Assembly: GCA_010672965.1 (NCBI GenBank)
Contig: JAAHFN010000047.1
Coordinates: forward strand, 1 to 52,142
Length of the DNA stretch: 52,142 nt
From: Oscillatoria sp. SIO1A7
GTDB taxonomy: Bacteria > Cyanobacteriota > Cyanobacteriia > Cyanobacteriales > Laspinemataceae
Direction: 5' to 3'
The position numbers and the translations under genes are program-made. Each line of letters begins with the position of its first letter. Position 1 is the stretch's first letter. The notes under the pieces were generated by a model, which was not told where the DNA came from, did no database searches, and saw nothing but the letters and a program-made list of their open reading frames with translations. Positions 32,827-40,335 of the stretch are shown one piece after another.

Positions 32827-33834
32827 TTAATAAATTTGATTTTCTAAATATTCTTTGAATTGACTGGAAAATTTTTGACAGCTACGCCGGAAGAAGCTAC
32901 TCAAGGTCGGTACTTGAATGCCGAAGTCTGCGGAAATATGCTCCCAGGTTTTGCCGGAGCAAATCGCCAGAGCTATAGCTCTAAAGTTTGCTTCGGGACT
33001 ATTGCGTATGTGTTTTTGGCGAAAAATACCTTCTTCATCTTTTTCTATATATTCGCGAATGGTTTCATGGAGGGAAGGGGGGCTTTCTGGCTGGGGCAGA
33101 TTTTCCAGCTCCGCTAGGGAGGGCAACTGCTGCAAGTTCGGCGGGCTGAACTCTCGACGACATTCTATGACTAGCTTATCGAGTCGGAAGTTAACCCAAG
33201 TCATAAATTTATTAGTTCTGCTCGGGTCGTATTTGTCGATTTTTTGACAAACATAGGTTAAAGTCCGGTTGACGGCTTCTTCATAAATTAGTTCGTAAAA
33301 GTCAGGAGAGAATTTGCCTTGGTGGGGTCGGCAGAGTTTGCCCGACAATCGAATCGCTTCTAGCAATTCGGCGATCGCTCTTTGTCGCTCTCTAGTCTGG
33401 GGGGGATGTCCTTGGGCTTCTAGGGCGATTTTCTCGATATTTTCATCTTTAAGAATTTGTCTAAAAGCCTCATCTCGCAGGGCTGCCCATCCTTTAAAGG
33501 CAATAGATCGAGCTTTTCGGAGCTTTTTGGAATCATCGCTTGGCAGGGAAACCGCATTATTAGCCGTACTATTATCTATTGCCTGGAAAACTAGATGGAA
33601 AAGCTGCTCCCTTGCTTGCAGATAAAGTTCTAGATAGATGCCATCGAGAGACTGGCCTTTGGGGGCGCGGCAGATACGGCGCGATCGCAGAATTTCATCC
33701 ACCAACAGGTTACAAGCCCGCAATCTGTCCATTCCCTGTTGGGCGATCGCCTCTCGAACTAGCCGCTCTAGTCGCTCCTCCATTGTCTCGGTCGCACCGG
33801 GAGTCATAGGACCCCTTAATACAGCAAAAGCCAT
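32827..33834 (-). CDS. Sigma-70-like factor of the CHAT/DUF1822 cassette
   Basis: 335 residues. An N-terminal pair of related helical segments is visible (LVREAIAQQGMDRLRACNLLV... and IAELLEAIRLSGKLCRP...). A region-2-like part follows: YVCQKIDKYDPSRTNKFMTWVNFRLDKLVIECRREF (about 185-235). The C-terminus has a region-4-like helix-turn-helix: ALAICSGKTWEHISADFGIQVPTLSSFFRR. It is annotated in related cyanobacteria as a sigma-70-family protein, but the core-binding and -10 recognition residues are poorly conserved, so a DNA-binding regulator is possible. It heads the minus-strand series sigma, DUF1822, CHAT, TPR and diverges from the small-RNA region at 34035. Confidence 0.8.
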   Translation of the reverse strand: MAFAVLRGPMTPGATETMEERLERLVREAIAQQGMDRLRACNLLVDEILRSRRICRAPKGQSLDGIYLELYLQAREQLFHLVFQAIDNSTANNAVSLPSDDSKKLRKARSIAFKGWAALRDEAFRQILKDENIEKIALEAQGHPPQTRERQRAIAELLEAIRLSGKLCRPHQGKFSPDFYELIYEEAVNRTLTYVCQKIDKYDPSRTNKFMTWVNFRLDKLVIECRREFSPPNLQQLPSLAELENLPQPESPPSLHETIREYIEKDEEGIFRQKHIRNSPEANFRAIALAICSGKTWEHISADFGIQVPTLSSFFRRSCQKFSSQFKEYLENQIY

Positions 33835-34034
33835 TGGTCTTTTCTATCCTTTATCTGTATTGCCACTTTCCAGCTTGCCCACTGACCGCTAACCGCTGAC
33901 CGCTTGCCCGCGCTCCGCACTGACCGCTGACCGCTGACCGCTGACCGCTTGCCCTATACCCAATTCCTCTACTGATTACTCTGCTCTAGGGCTGAGATTT
34001 ATGCGTTTTGTTACAAAACTTAATATTTGGCCAG
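33835..34034. repeat. Upstream region of the sigma-like gene with ACCGCTG heptamers
   Basis: Heptamer run ACCGCTG/ACCGCTA at 33885-33952. The rest up to 34034 is AT-rich and may hold the promoter of the sigma-like gene. Confidence 0.7.
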
Positions 34035-34225
34035 TTTTGCATAAAACTGTAGCCTTGGCTCTGAGTAAGAGATAGAGGGAGAGCTAAGCGGCTCGACCTC
34101 TACCAACACCGACTCTTTCTAAAAACCAGAGGTCAGGCGGGAAAGGTCCGGTACCAAGATAAGCTGCCAAGGCAAACCATTGCTTCTCCAAGCTGGTATC
34201 CGACAAGCCTTTCCCGAAAACCTCT
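34035..34225 (+). ncRNA. Candidate small RNA A (tandem pair)
   Basis: Begins with TTTTGCATAAAAC (34035-34047, containing a -35-like TTGCAT) and, after 15 variable bases, GAGTAAGAGATAGAGGGAG. The same arrangement without any gap occurs at 34519. A hairpin follows at 34075-34100 (GAGG..GAGC with GCTC..CCTC). Then comes a nested long stem: AGAGGT (34128) with ACCTCT (34220), CGGGAAAGG (34138) with CCTTTCCCG (34208), and GGTACCA (34150) with TGGTATCC (34194), one base bulged. The interior holds AAGC/GCTT or GCAA/TTGC alternatives. No open frame fits. I do not recognise the family. Confidence 0.55.
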
Positions 34226-34518
34226 TCCTTATCTAGTTTTGACAAAAGAGTTACACAGGGCCTATAACAAAGATTTTTAGCTATATAGCACTACGGACTA
34301 AGGTCAGGTTACAAAATGTCCATAGCTTAAGCTGGCCGGCCGTTCGCGCAGGGTCTCCGCAGGAGAATCGCCTGAGAGCTGAGAGCTCAGAGCTGAGAGC
34401 TGAGAGCTATATTGCCAATTTTTGGAGGCGGGCATAAGTCCTCAAATCCAGATTAAAAGCGACTTTCAAGGCTATTGCCGGTTCCCCGTCGCCGATTCGC
34501 TAAAAGAATTTCTGAGAA

Positions 34519-34654
34519 TTTTGCATAAAACGCCACTTTTGGATATGAGTAAGGGGTAGAGGGAGGTCAATAGACCAGACCTCAGCGAGAGGATCGAAAT
34601 ACGAAACAACAGAGGAAGAGGATAGAAGGCTAGGCAACTGCAGGGTCTTCTATC
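34519..34654 (+). ncRNA. Candidate small RNA B (tandem pair)
   Basis: TTTTGCATAAAAC (34519-34531), 15 variable bases, then GAGTAAGGGGTAGAGGGAG, same spacing as RNA A. Two hairpins follow: GAGGTC (34563-34568) with GACCTC (34578-34583), and GATAGAAG (34621-34628) with CTTCTATC (34647-34654) before an AT-rich end (AAATATTAAAA) that could terminate it. Confidence 0.5.
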
Positions 34655-35161
34655 AAATATTAAAACCGCGTAGCGCAGGGTGTGGGGTGTGGGGTGTAGG
34701 GAAACTTTCTAGAAGTAACGATACCCAATTTTCACTCTTCACGGTGAAAAAGCCTCGTCACCAACACCCTAGGCGTAGCGCTTACCCCAAAATAACGATT
34801 TCAGTGTGTGACTGTAGGTTGGGTTGAGGAACGAAACCCAACTATACCAATCTTTGCGCCGGGAGCATTTCAATTTCGCACGCAGACGCCTGACGCCTAT
34901 AGGCGTAAGCCCCGCCTCCCAGGCGGCTGGCGGGGCTACACAAAACGCCCAAAAGGGCTATCGATTGCAAAAATGAAATGCTCCCTTTGCGCCCTTGTTT
35001 CGTTCCTCAACCCAACCTACAACTTATTAAAACCGCAGGACGGGCGTAGTGCCCAACTTGTATTAGGGGCATATGGCATTCGCCCTACCCCAAAATAACG
35101 ATGTTGTAGGGGCATATGGCCGTTCGCCCCTACCCCAAAACAATTTATATATAATTGACCG
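34655..35161. other. Gene-free stretch with nested repeats before the DUF4347 gene
   Basis: Holds a GTGGGGT/GTGTAGG heptamer patch, a 38-bp inverted repeat (GTAGGTTGGGTTGAGG with its complement at about 34813 and 35005) into which the family 3 element at 34861-34985 is inserted, and CGTTCGCCCCTACCCC hairpin pieces. No gene. Confidence 0.6.
34861..34985. mobile_element. Family 3 inverted-repeat element, copy 2
   Basis: Ends GGGAGCATTTCA and TGAAATGCTCCC, 125 bp, with an exact 8-bp duplication TTTGCGCC (34853-34860 and 34986-34993). Inserted inside another inverted repeat. Confidence 0.92.
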
Positions 35162-35860
35162 ATGCCAAAGCGTACTAAAAAGGGCACTAAGTCTCGGGTC
35201 TCGGTTTCGGAGGTGTTTTCCTCGAACCGCAGCAATGCCCTAGAAAACCAAACCCCAGTCAAGGCAACTCTAGCCAACGAAAGGCTAGAAAACCAAGAAC
35301 AAGAGATAACGGCGATCGCTTTTATCGACCCAGCCGTTAAAGACTACCAATATCTAGCCTCCGCTGCATTGCCGGGAACGGAGGTCATTATTCTCGATGG
35401 CAGAAGAGATGGCATAGACCAAATTAGCGAAGCGATTAGCTGGCGCTACAAACTCCGAGCTATCCATATTATTTGTTCCGGCAGTCCCGGATGCTTGCAG
35501 GTCGGCTCCTCGGAAGTCAGTTTAGAGGATTTAGAAGAATACACCGGCGTCCGTTCCGGCCTGCCGACTCTTAGAGATTGGTCGGATTCTCTAGCTAAAG
35601 GCGCTCCTATTTTTATTTACGGCAGTAGCGTTGCTGCTAGCAAAATCGGTACTAAGTTTATCAAGCGATTTGCGAAGCTGACTGGCGCTAGCGTTGTTGC
35701 TTCTGCCAATCCTACGGGTAGCCCTGCTTTAGGCGCTGATTGGGATTTAGAAGTTGCTACTAAAAAATTTACCGCTCCCCCTTTGGCTTTCGATGCCAAG
35801 ATGCTCGCTTCTTACAAGCATTCTTTGGATCTAGAAGTTTGGTCGTATGCCGCTAGTTAA
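35162..35860 (+). CDS. Stand-alone DUF4347 protein
   Basis: 232 residues. DUF4347 domain (about 50-215): AIAFIDPAVKDYQYLAS, LPGTEVIILDGRRDGIDQISEAI, AIHIICSGSPGCLQVG, ALGADWDLEV. The domain is usually the N-terminal part of very large cyanobacterial surface proteins; here it is alone after a basic 45-residue leader without a signal peptide. In family members I recall, the positions read SHGSPG and YGCNVA. Here they are CSGSPG (105-110) and YGSSVA (153-158), so both the His and the Cys are serine. If these residues are catalytic or structural in the family, this member has lost that function. That comparison is from memory. Confidence 0.82.
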   Translation: MPKRTKKGTKSRVSVSEVFSSNRSNALENQTPVKATLANERLENQEQEITAIAFIDPAVKDYQYLASAALPGTEVIILDGRRDGIDQISEAISWRYKLRAIHIICSGSPGCLQVGSSEVSLEDLEEYTGVRSGLPTLRDWSDSLAKGAPIFIYGSSVAASKIGTKFIKRFAKLTGASVVASANPTGSPALGADWDLEVATKKFTAPPLAFDAKMLASYKHSLDLEVWSYAAS

Positions 35861-36478
35861 CAGATATATAGCTTTCAGCAGTCAGCAGTCAGCAGTCAGC
35901 AGGAGAGCATGAGCGCTCGGGTAGGTTGGGTTCGCCATCAACGAAACCCAACTACAAAACACTCTCGTCCTAAGCCTGTCGAAGGACGAACTTCCCGTTT
36001 GGGAGCCAGCCTGGATAAGGACAGGTGGGACGTTCGTCCTGAGCTTGTCGAAGGACGAGAGGTAACAATTTTTTCTGTATATATTTAACCGTATTCGAGC
36101 TGACTAATTCGATGACAAATTGGGATTAATATCAAATCCGATTAAACAATTACAATATTTGTAGGGGTTCCCCGTGCCCGCCCCGGTTGGTCTGGAGCGG
36201 CCGGGGCGGGCACGGGGAACCCCTACAATTAACCCGGATTTGATATAATAATTCTTTTTGCACCCAGGAAACGTTGGGAGAAATAGGGATCGTCTAGGGA
36301 GTCATAACTGACACCTTTACCTTTGGAAGCTGAATGGACGAAAATGCGATCGCCAACAGATTTGCCAGCGATCGACGAACTCGCTTAACCACGTTGCTCT
36401 CCTCCGGTTTAGACCTGCTCGCTTCTTTCTACCTCTCGATTATATAGCAGAGAACGGCTGCTGTGGGCCTAGCGTAAG
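35861..36478. other. Gene-free stretch with STRR, dispersed palindromes and a family 2 element
   Basis: GTCAGCA heptamers (35876-35901), two copies of the GTCCTGAGC..GTCGAAGGAC palindrome (about 35965 and 36030) that is amplified in recJ, and the element at 36130-36245. A possible gene remnant (TTTGGAAGCTGAATGGACG area, 36245-36400) is too short to name. Confidence 0.55.
36130..36245. mobile_element. Family 2 inverted-repeat element, copy 4
   Basis: Ends TATCAAATCCGATTAA and its near complement, 116 bp, flanked by TAA (36127-36129 and 36246-36248). The interior is a GGGGTTCCCCGTGCCC-type GC-rich inverted repeat. Confidence 0.9.
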
Positions 36479-36512
36479 ATACTGTGAGGTGTAAAATACT
36501 GTGAAGTATAAT
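36479..36512 (+). promoter_or_regulatory. HEPN module promoter and direct-repeat operator
   Basis: Direct repeats ATACTGTGAGGTGTA (36479-36493) and ATACTGTGAAGTATA (36496-36510), 13 of 15 bases identical, 17 bp apart. The second overlaps a -10 box TATAAT (36507-36512). Two half-sites over the promoter suit autoregulation by the module. GGAGG at 36528-36532 then serves the TTG start. Confidence 0.6.
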
Positions 36513-36541
36513 AGATATGCCTTTCATGGAGGACTGCTAAT

Positions 36542-36958
36542 TTGTTAAATAGGAGCCAATTACAGAAATTAGCACTCATTAGACTGAAAGAAGCAAAGGT
36601 GCTGCTCGATAACGATCTATATTCTGGGGCTTATTACCTAAGCGGTTATGTCATTGAATGCGCCTTAAAGGCTTGCATCGCCAAACGAACTCGGGAATTT
36701 GACTTTCCCGATAAAAAAACTGTTTTAGACAGTTACAGCCATGACCTAGAAAAGCTTGTTAAGACCGCTCGCATCGAAGTTCTATTAAAGGAACACCTAG
36801 AAAACGAACCAGAGTTTGAGAAGAACTGGTCGTGCGTCAAGGACTGGTCAGAAGAAAGCCGTTACAAGGAGTATAACCCAGAAAAAGCCAACGATATTTA
36901 TTTAGCAGTAAACGATACTAATTACGGAGTTTTGCAATGGGTCCAGCAATATTGGTAA
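36542..36958 (+). CDS. HEPN-domain protein
   Basis: 138 residues, TTG start supported by GGAGG 9 nt upstream. The helical HEPN pattern is clear: LALIRLKEAKVLLDNDLYSGAYYLSGYVIECALKAC (split by the usual loop), SHDLEKLVK and KDWSEESRYKEY. HEPN proteins are often RNases or ribosome/tRNA-targeting toxins, with an R-x4-6-H active site. I see no convincing R-x4-6-H here, so activity is uncertain. It overlaps the next gene by 22 bp, as in toxin-antitoxin pairs, but the partner is not the usual MNT nucleotidyltransferase. Confidence 0.85.
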   Translation: MLNRSQLQKLALIRLKEAKVLLDNDLYSGAYYLSGYVIECALKACIAKRTREFDFPDKKTVLDSYSHDLEKLVKTARIEVLLKEHLENEPEFEKNWSCVKDWSEESRYKEYNPEKANDIYLAVNDTNYGVLQWVQQYW

Positions 36959-37317
36959 GTCAAGAGATAGAAGAGGGGAGAAGATTCATAGATGCTCTCA
37001 ATGCTGGGGGCATATCGGGGGATTCGGCTCTCTGGATCTATTCGTCAGAAAAGGAGGCATGGCAGCTAATGCTGACCTCAACTTTGTACGATAGCCAAGG
37101 ACCGCTTAAGGCTTATGGGGAGATATTGTCAGTTTTTCGCCAAGTTAAACCGGAATTGAAGATTGATAGAACTGCGCTTGTAGCAGTCAGTCCGCAGAAT
37201 GAAATAATTAAGGGTCTAAGAGAGGTACAAGAAAATTATAATTTAAACTTAGCGGGTAGAAAAATGTTCGTCGGTCAGGTGGCGATCGATGATGCTTACA
37301 TTTATCAAATAAAGTAA
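36937..37317 (+). CDS. Partner of the HEPN protein, unrecognised
   Basis: 126 residues, ATG inside the 3' end of the HEPN gene (22-bp overlap), so translation is coupled. Alpha/beta composition: SGDSALWIYSSEKEAWQLML, LYDSQGPLKAYGEILSVF, IDRTALVAVSPQNEI, KMFVGQVAIDDAYIYQI. No nucleotidyltransferase GSxxxG..D motif is present, so it is not an MNT antitoxin. Given the order and overlap it could be the antitoxin, a regulator binding the direct repeats upstream, or a cofactor. The pair looks like a less-described HEPN module. Confidence 0.75.
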   Translation: MGPAILVSQEIEEGRRFIDALNAGGISGDSALWIYSSEKEAWQLMLTSTLYDSQGPLKAYGEILSVFRQVKPELKIDRTALVAVSPQNEIIKGLREVQENYNLNLAGRKMFVGQVAIDDAYIYQIK

Positions 37318-37491
37318 GTAATTAGGAATTGGGCATTGGGCATTGGGCATTGGGCATTGGGCAATAACTGGGGCGTGGCGGTAGGGTGTAGGGTGTAGGG
37401 AAAGGCAGAAGATTTGACGGTTGCTCCCTCTTACCTCACACCCCACACCCTTTTCGCTTTTCACTTTTCGCTTTTCACTTTTCGCTTGGAA
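37318..37491. repeat. Heptamer STRR spacer
   Basis: GGGCATT repeated about five times (37327-37362), GTAGGGT twice (37382-37399), and CGCTTTTCACTTTT twice (37455-37485). Confidence 0.85.
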
Positions 37492-37716
37492 TTAGGAATT
37501 TAGGGAACGGCGGAATGCTTTGACTGCTTCTAATTGACTGGGATAGCGAACGTATTCTGCTAAAGCGTTTAAGTCTAGATTGGCAAGGAGTTCGCTGCGG
37601 GCGATCGCGAAGCGTCTCCCTAGGAGAATCGCCTGATATCTATCCCCTTGCAGTCGGAAAACAGACAAGCGATCGCCCCGCCAAAACCATACTTCTCTCA
37701 CTTGCAGTCGGCGATA

Positions 37717-37863
37717 TAGCGGTTCTCAAATTGATGTGAGGTGTCTGGGGCGAAGCATCCCAATATGAGGGTTTCCGTTAGGAGCTAAGAGATAGTCTCA
37801 GGGATGCTGTCGCCCCTACGTTTCCCAAACCGCTCGTTTATTACACTTATTTGAGAAACGCTA
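37717..37863. mobile_element. Family 1 inverted-repeat element, copy 2
   Basis: 147 bp, TA duplication at 37715-37716 and 37864-37865, ends TAGCGGTTCTCAA and TTGAGAAACGCTA. Inserted in the tyrosine codon of KLEIY in the Uma2 gene. Confidence 0.93.
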
Positions 37864-37998
37864 TAGATCTCTAGCTTGTCGGTGCCGCCGCTGCTGACAA
37901 CCACTTCAATAACTAAATCGGGAAACTCCTTGTTCTCTCCAATGCAGTAACTTTCATCCGGTTCCGCACCGCCGCGCCGCTCTTGTTTGCGAAAGGTA

Positions 37999-38137
37999 TA
38001 GCGTTTCTCAAATTGATGTGAGATAATACCTGGGCGAAGCATCCCAATACAAAAACTCTCGTATCTATTGCCCAGACAGTCTCGGGGATGCTGTCGCCCC
38101 TACCAGATCGTTTATTACACTTATTTGAGAAATGCTA
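37999..38137. mobile_element. Family 1 inverted-repeat element, copy 3
   Basis: 139 bp, TA duplication at 37997-37998 and 38138-38139. Inserted in the first ACT codon of GSTTF in the Uma2 gene. Same orientation as copy 2. Confidence 0.93.
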
Positions 38138-38752
38138 TAGTAGAACCCAAAGGAAAGTATTCTGTATCTTTTTCCTCGAAGTAAACTTCCAATAAAGTTG
38201 CAATTCTTTTTTTCTCGCCTTCATGTCGGCGGCTGGGAGACCTAATTTCTAAAGTTACATCTAAATAAGCGACTCGATAGAGCCAGAGCGATTCTCTCAC
38301 GGAGACGCTTCGCTAACACCCATTTTAGCTAGCAGTGTTTCGTAAGTTTGCCAGCTCGTGCCAGTGGTAATGTACAATTCTTCGCGATCGCCTTAGTGCA
38401 GCCTTCGCGGAGCGAATAGGGTCTCGGTAGCAGAATCGCCTTCTTCTTCCCATTCGTCTCCCCGTATTTCTTCTAAAAGTTCTGTAGCAAGCATGGGCAG
38501 GAATCCTCTAGCTCGTTTTATTTATGATATAGCATCCCATCCCGGGAATTGGGAATTGGGATTTATCTGTGCTTATTTCCTCCGATCCTTCCCACAGTCC
38601 CCACAGACCCTGGCTGAATTTATAGGCTTGAGGTCTCAGCAAAAAAATATTATAGCGAATATAACATATTAGTCATATGTTGAAGAGCTTGCAAAATGTG
38701 GGTTATAATCGCTACGAACGTGAAATAAACTTGAATCGAGAGGGAAGCGACA

Positions 38753-39430
38753 ATGGCTGTCGGCGGTACCTCAATGGGTATGTTGGGTTCGATCTTAAAA
38801 AAATACTTGGGCGACCTGGAATATACTATCGAGGTGTCCGGAGACGACGGGAAAAAGTACGAGCAAACAATCGAGACTTTTCAATTGCTGAAAAAAACGG
38901 TCGAGGGGAAATATTATCTACAGGTCAAGATTGGCGATTACGAACTCAAATCGCGTCTGGCAATATCGCCGCATTTCTCCTATGCAACGAATTTTGAGAC
39001 GCAAGTACGCCTCTCGGAGGATGCCTGGAAAGTATTTCAAAAAGATTTCCCGGCGGATGCTGAGGTGCTGCGCGAGAAAGATCGCGTGCAAGACAATGAT
39101 TGGAATGATATTGTGCCGATCCAGATCGGCGGACGCGATGACGAAATTAAGAAGCAGATAAGCTCGTATGGCTGGGCTTTTCTAATGGCCTATTTTTACG
39201 ACCCGATTGAAATGCTGGCTGAAGTCCTAAAGCAGGAGTATGATGAGGGTAACATAAGCTATAACAAGGATTTTAACCGACTAGATCGCGCTGCTGGCAG
39301 CTGCCATTTTTGCGTGAATGATGATTGGACTTTCCCAGAGAAGTGTCCCTACAAGAAGAACGAGGAACCCGCACCAAAACCAGGTTATTTAGAAGAAATT
39401 GTCAAGACCGTGCTTTCAGGAAACAGTTAA
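38753..39430 (+). CDS. Unrecognised protein with a Cys cluster
   Basis: 225 residues, ATG with GAGAGGGAAG ahead as ribosome site. No signal peptide. Visible parts: MAVGGTSMGMLGSILKKYLG at the start, a beta-rich middle (GKYYLQVKIGDYELKSRLAIS), a helix with WAFLMAYFYDPIEMLAEVL, and near the end SCHFC...EKCPY, three cysteines and a histidine that could bind zinc. I recognise no family. A 20-bp hairpin follows at once, so it is a monocistronic gene. Frames of 106 and 76 codons overlapping its start are shadows. Confidence 0.8.
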   Translation: MAVGGTSMGMLGSILKKYLGDLEYTIEVSGDDGKKYEQTIETFQLLKKTVEGKYYLQVKIGDYELKSRLAISPHFSYATNFETQVRLSEDAWKVFQKDFPADAEVLREKDRVQDNDWNDIVPIQIGGRDDEIKKQISSYGWAFLMAYFYDPIEMLAEVLKQEYDEGNISYNKDFNRLDRAAGSCHFCVNDDWTFPEKCPYKKNEEPAPKPGYLEEIVKTVLSGNS

Positions 39431-39435
39431 TATTG

Positions 39436-39484
39436 AAGGCTAACAAAGGGATGGACGATCTTTATCCATCCCTTTGTTAGCCTT
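39436..39484 (+). terminator. 20-bp perfect hairpin terminator
   Basis: Arms 39436-39455 and 39465-39484 (AAGGCTAACAAAGGGATGGA and complement), loop of 9, six bases after the stop at 39430. Only a short T run follows, so it may also protect the 3' end. Confidence 0.75.
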
Positions 39485-39872
39485 TCTATGGTTTGAGCCA
39501 AAGGATGTGGGGCGATCGCGTTATTTGCCATTTGCGATCTACAAAAAATTCGTCTAGGAGGTTGAAGACCCTCGCCGTCGCTTTTGCTCAAAATCCAAGG
39601 TTCAAAATCTAAAATCGTATCAATATATCGGGGAGGCGCGATGTTCCGAAAGCAAAATCGATGGCGGTATGTGCGCTGGGAGCATTTCAATTTTGCAAGG
39701 GATACATAGCAATGTAGGTTGGGTTTCGTTCCCGGGCCCTGCCGTCGTTCCCCGCAAGAAAATTCGCGCCCAGATTGTCTTGCGATTGTATCCCTTGGAT
39801 CGTTTTGGTTTTGTGGATTAGTCTTTTGGATTTGGAATTGTTAGAAGCCCGGGTTGCTAAACAATACCGCCG

Positions 39873-39916
39873 GATCCCCCCAACCCCCCTAGCTTTTTAA
39901 GGGGGGTTGGGGGGAT
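39873..39916. mobile_element. Short family 6 inverted repeat
   Basis: GATCCCCCCAACCCCCC and its complement around CTAGCTTTTTA, 44 bp. A near-perfect hairpin and the shortest of three copies. Confidence 0.75.
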
Positions 39917-40033
39917 AGCAACGCTCTCCCTGCGGTGCGGGCGTTGGCCAACGATCGGGCATTTGTTGGGTTACTCGCACGAGTTGGCTGCGCCAAAGTT
40001 CCCGAGTTCAACCTACAAATAAGACTAATTCTT

Positions 40034-40157
40034 TATGAAGCTGCAACAAATTCGCCGTTCGGGCTGAGCGCTTCGTTGCCCACCAACGGGCTGGGCAACG
40101 AAGCGCTCAGCCCGAACGGCGAATAAAGGTCGTTATATTATTTGTTGCAGCTTCATA
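40034..40157. repeat. Giant double-armed inverted repeat
   Basis: Inner arms of 32 bp (40051-40082 and 40092-40123, starting TTCGCCGTTCGGGC) match perfectly across a 9-bp loop. Outer arms of 17 bp (40034-40050 and 40141-40157, TATGAAGCTGCAACAAA) also match perfectly. They abut the inner arm on the left but are 17 bp away on the right, as if one hairpin had inserted into another palindrome. Confidence 0.93.
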
Positions 40158-40335
40158 CAGAAATGGTATAAGGTGTTTTTGCGTTTTGCCGAAGGTATAG
40201 CACTACCGGTTAAGGTCAGGACAGTTACAAACGCTCTATTGCAATGATTGCAGGACTTTTGCTGACTGCTGACTGCTGATAGCTGATAGCTTACTGCTAT
40301 ATTGTTGGAAAAACCGGGTTTCTGGGCTATCTGGG

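Larger units (their letters stand above)
37492..38494 (-). pseudogene. Uma2-family endonuclease gene broken by five repeat insertions
   Basis: Read from an ATG at 38494 to a TAA at 37492, pieces of a Uma2 (DUF820, PD-(D/E)xK-type) protein appear in order: EELYITTGTSWQTYETLL, YRVAYLDVTLEI, PSRRHEGEKKRIATLLEVYF, FRKQERRGGAEPDESYCI, PDLVIEVVVSSGG, VREVWFWRGDRLSVFRL and ANLDLNALAEYV. Two family 1 elements (37717-37863, 37999-38137) and three short palindromic repeats (about 37601-37635, 38288-38317, 38383-38419) interrupt it. Deleting each family 1 element with one TA restores GST|TFRKQ and KLEIY|RRLQVREVW in frame. One short repeat brings an in-frame stop. The gene is dead as it stands. Confidence 0.92.
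39485..40335. other. Gene-free stretch after the Cys-cluster gene
   Basis: Contains a solitary family 3 end (39678), a short family 6 element (39873-39916), the 124-bp inverted-repeat structure at 40034-40157, and GCTGACT heptamers (40258-40295). No gene. Confidence 0.55.
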
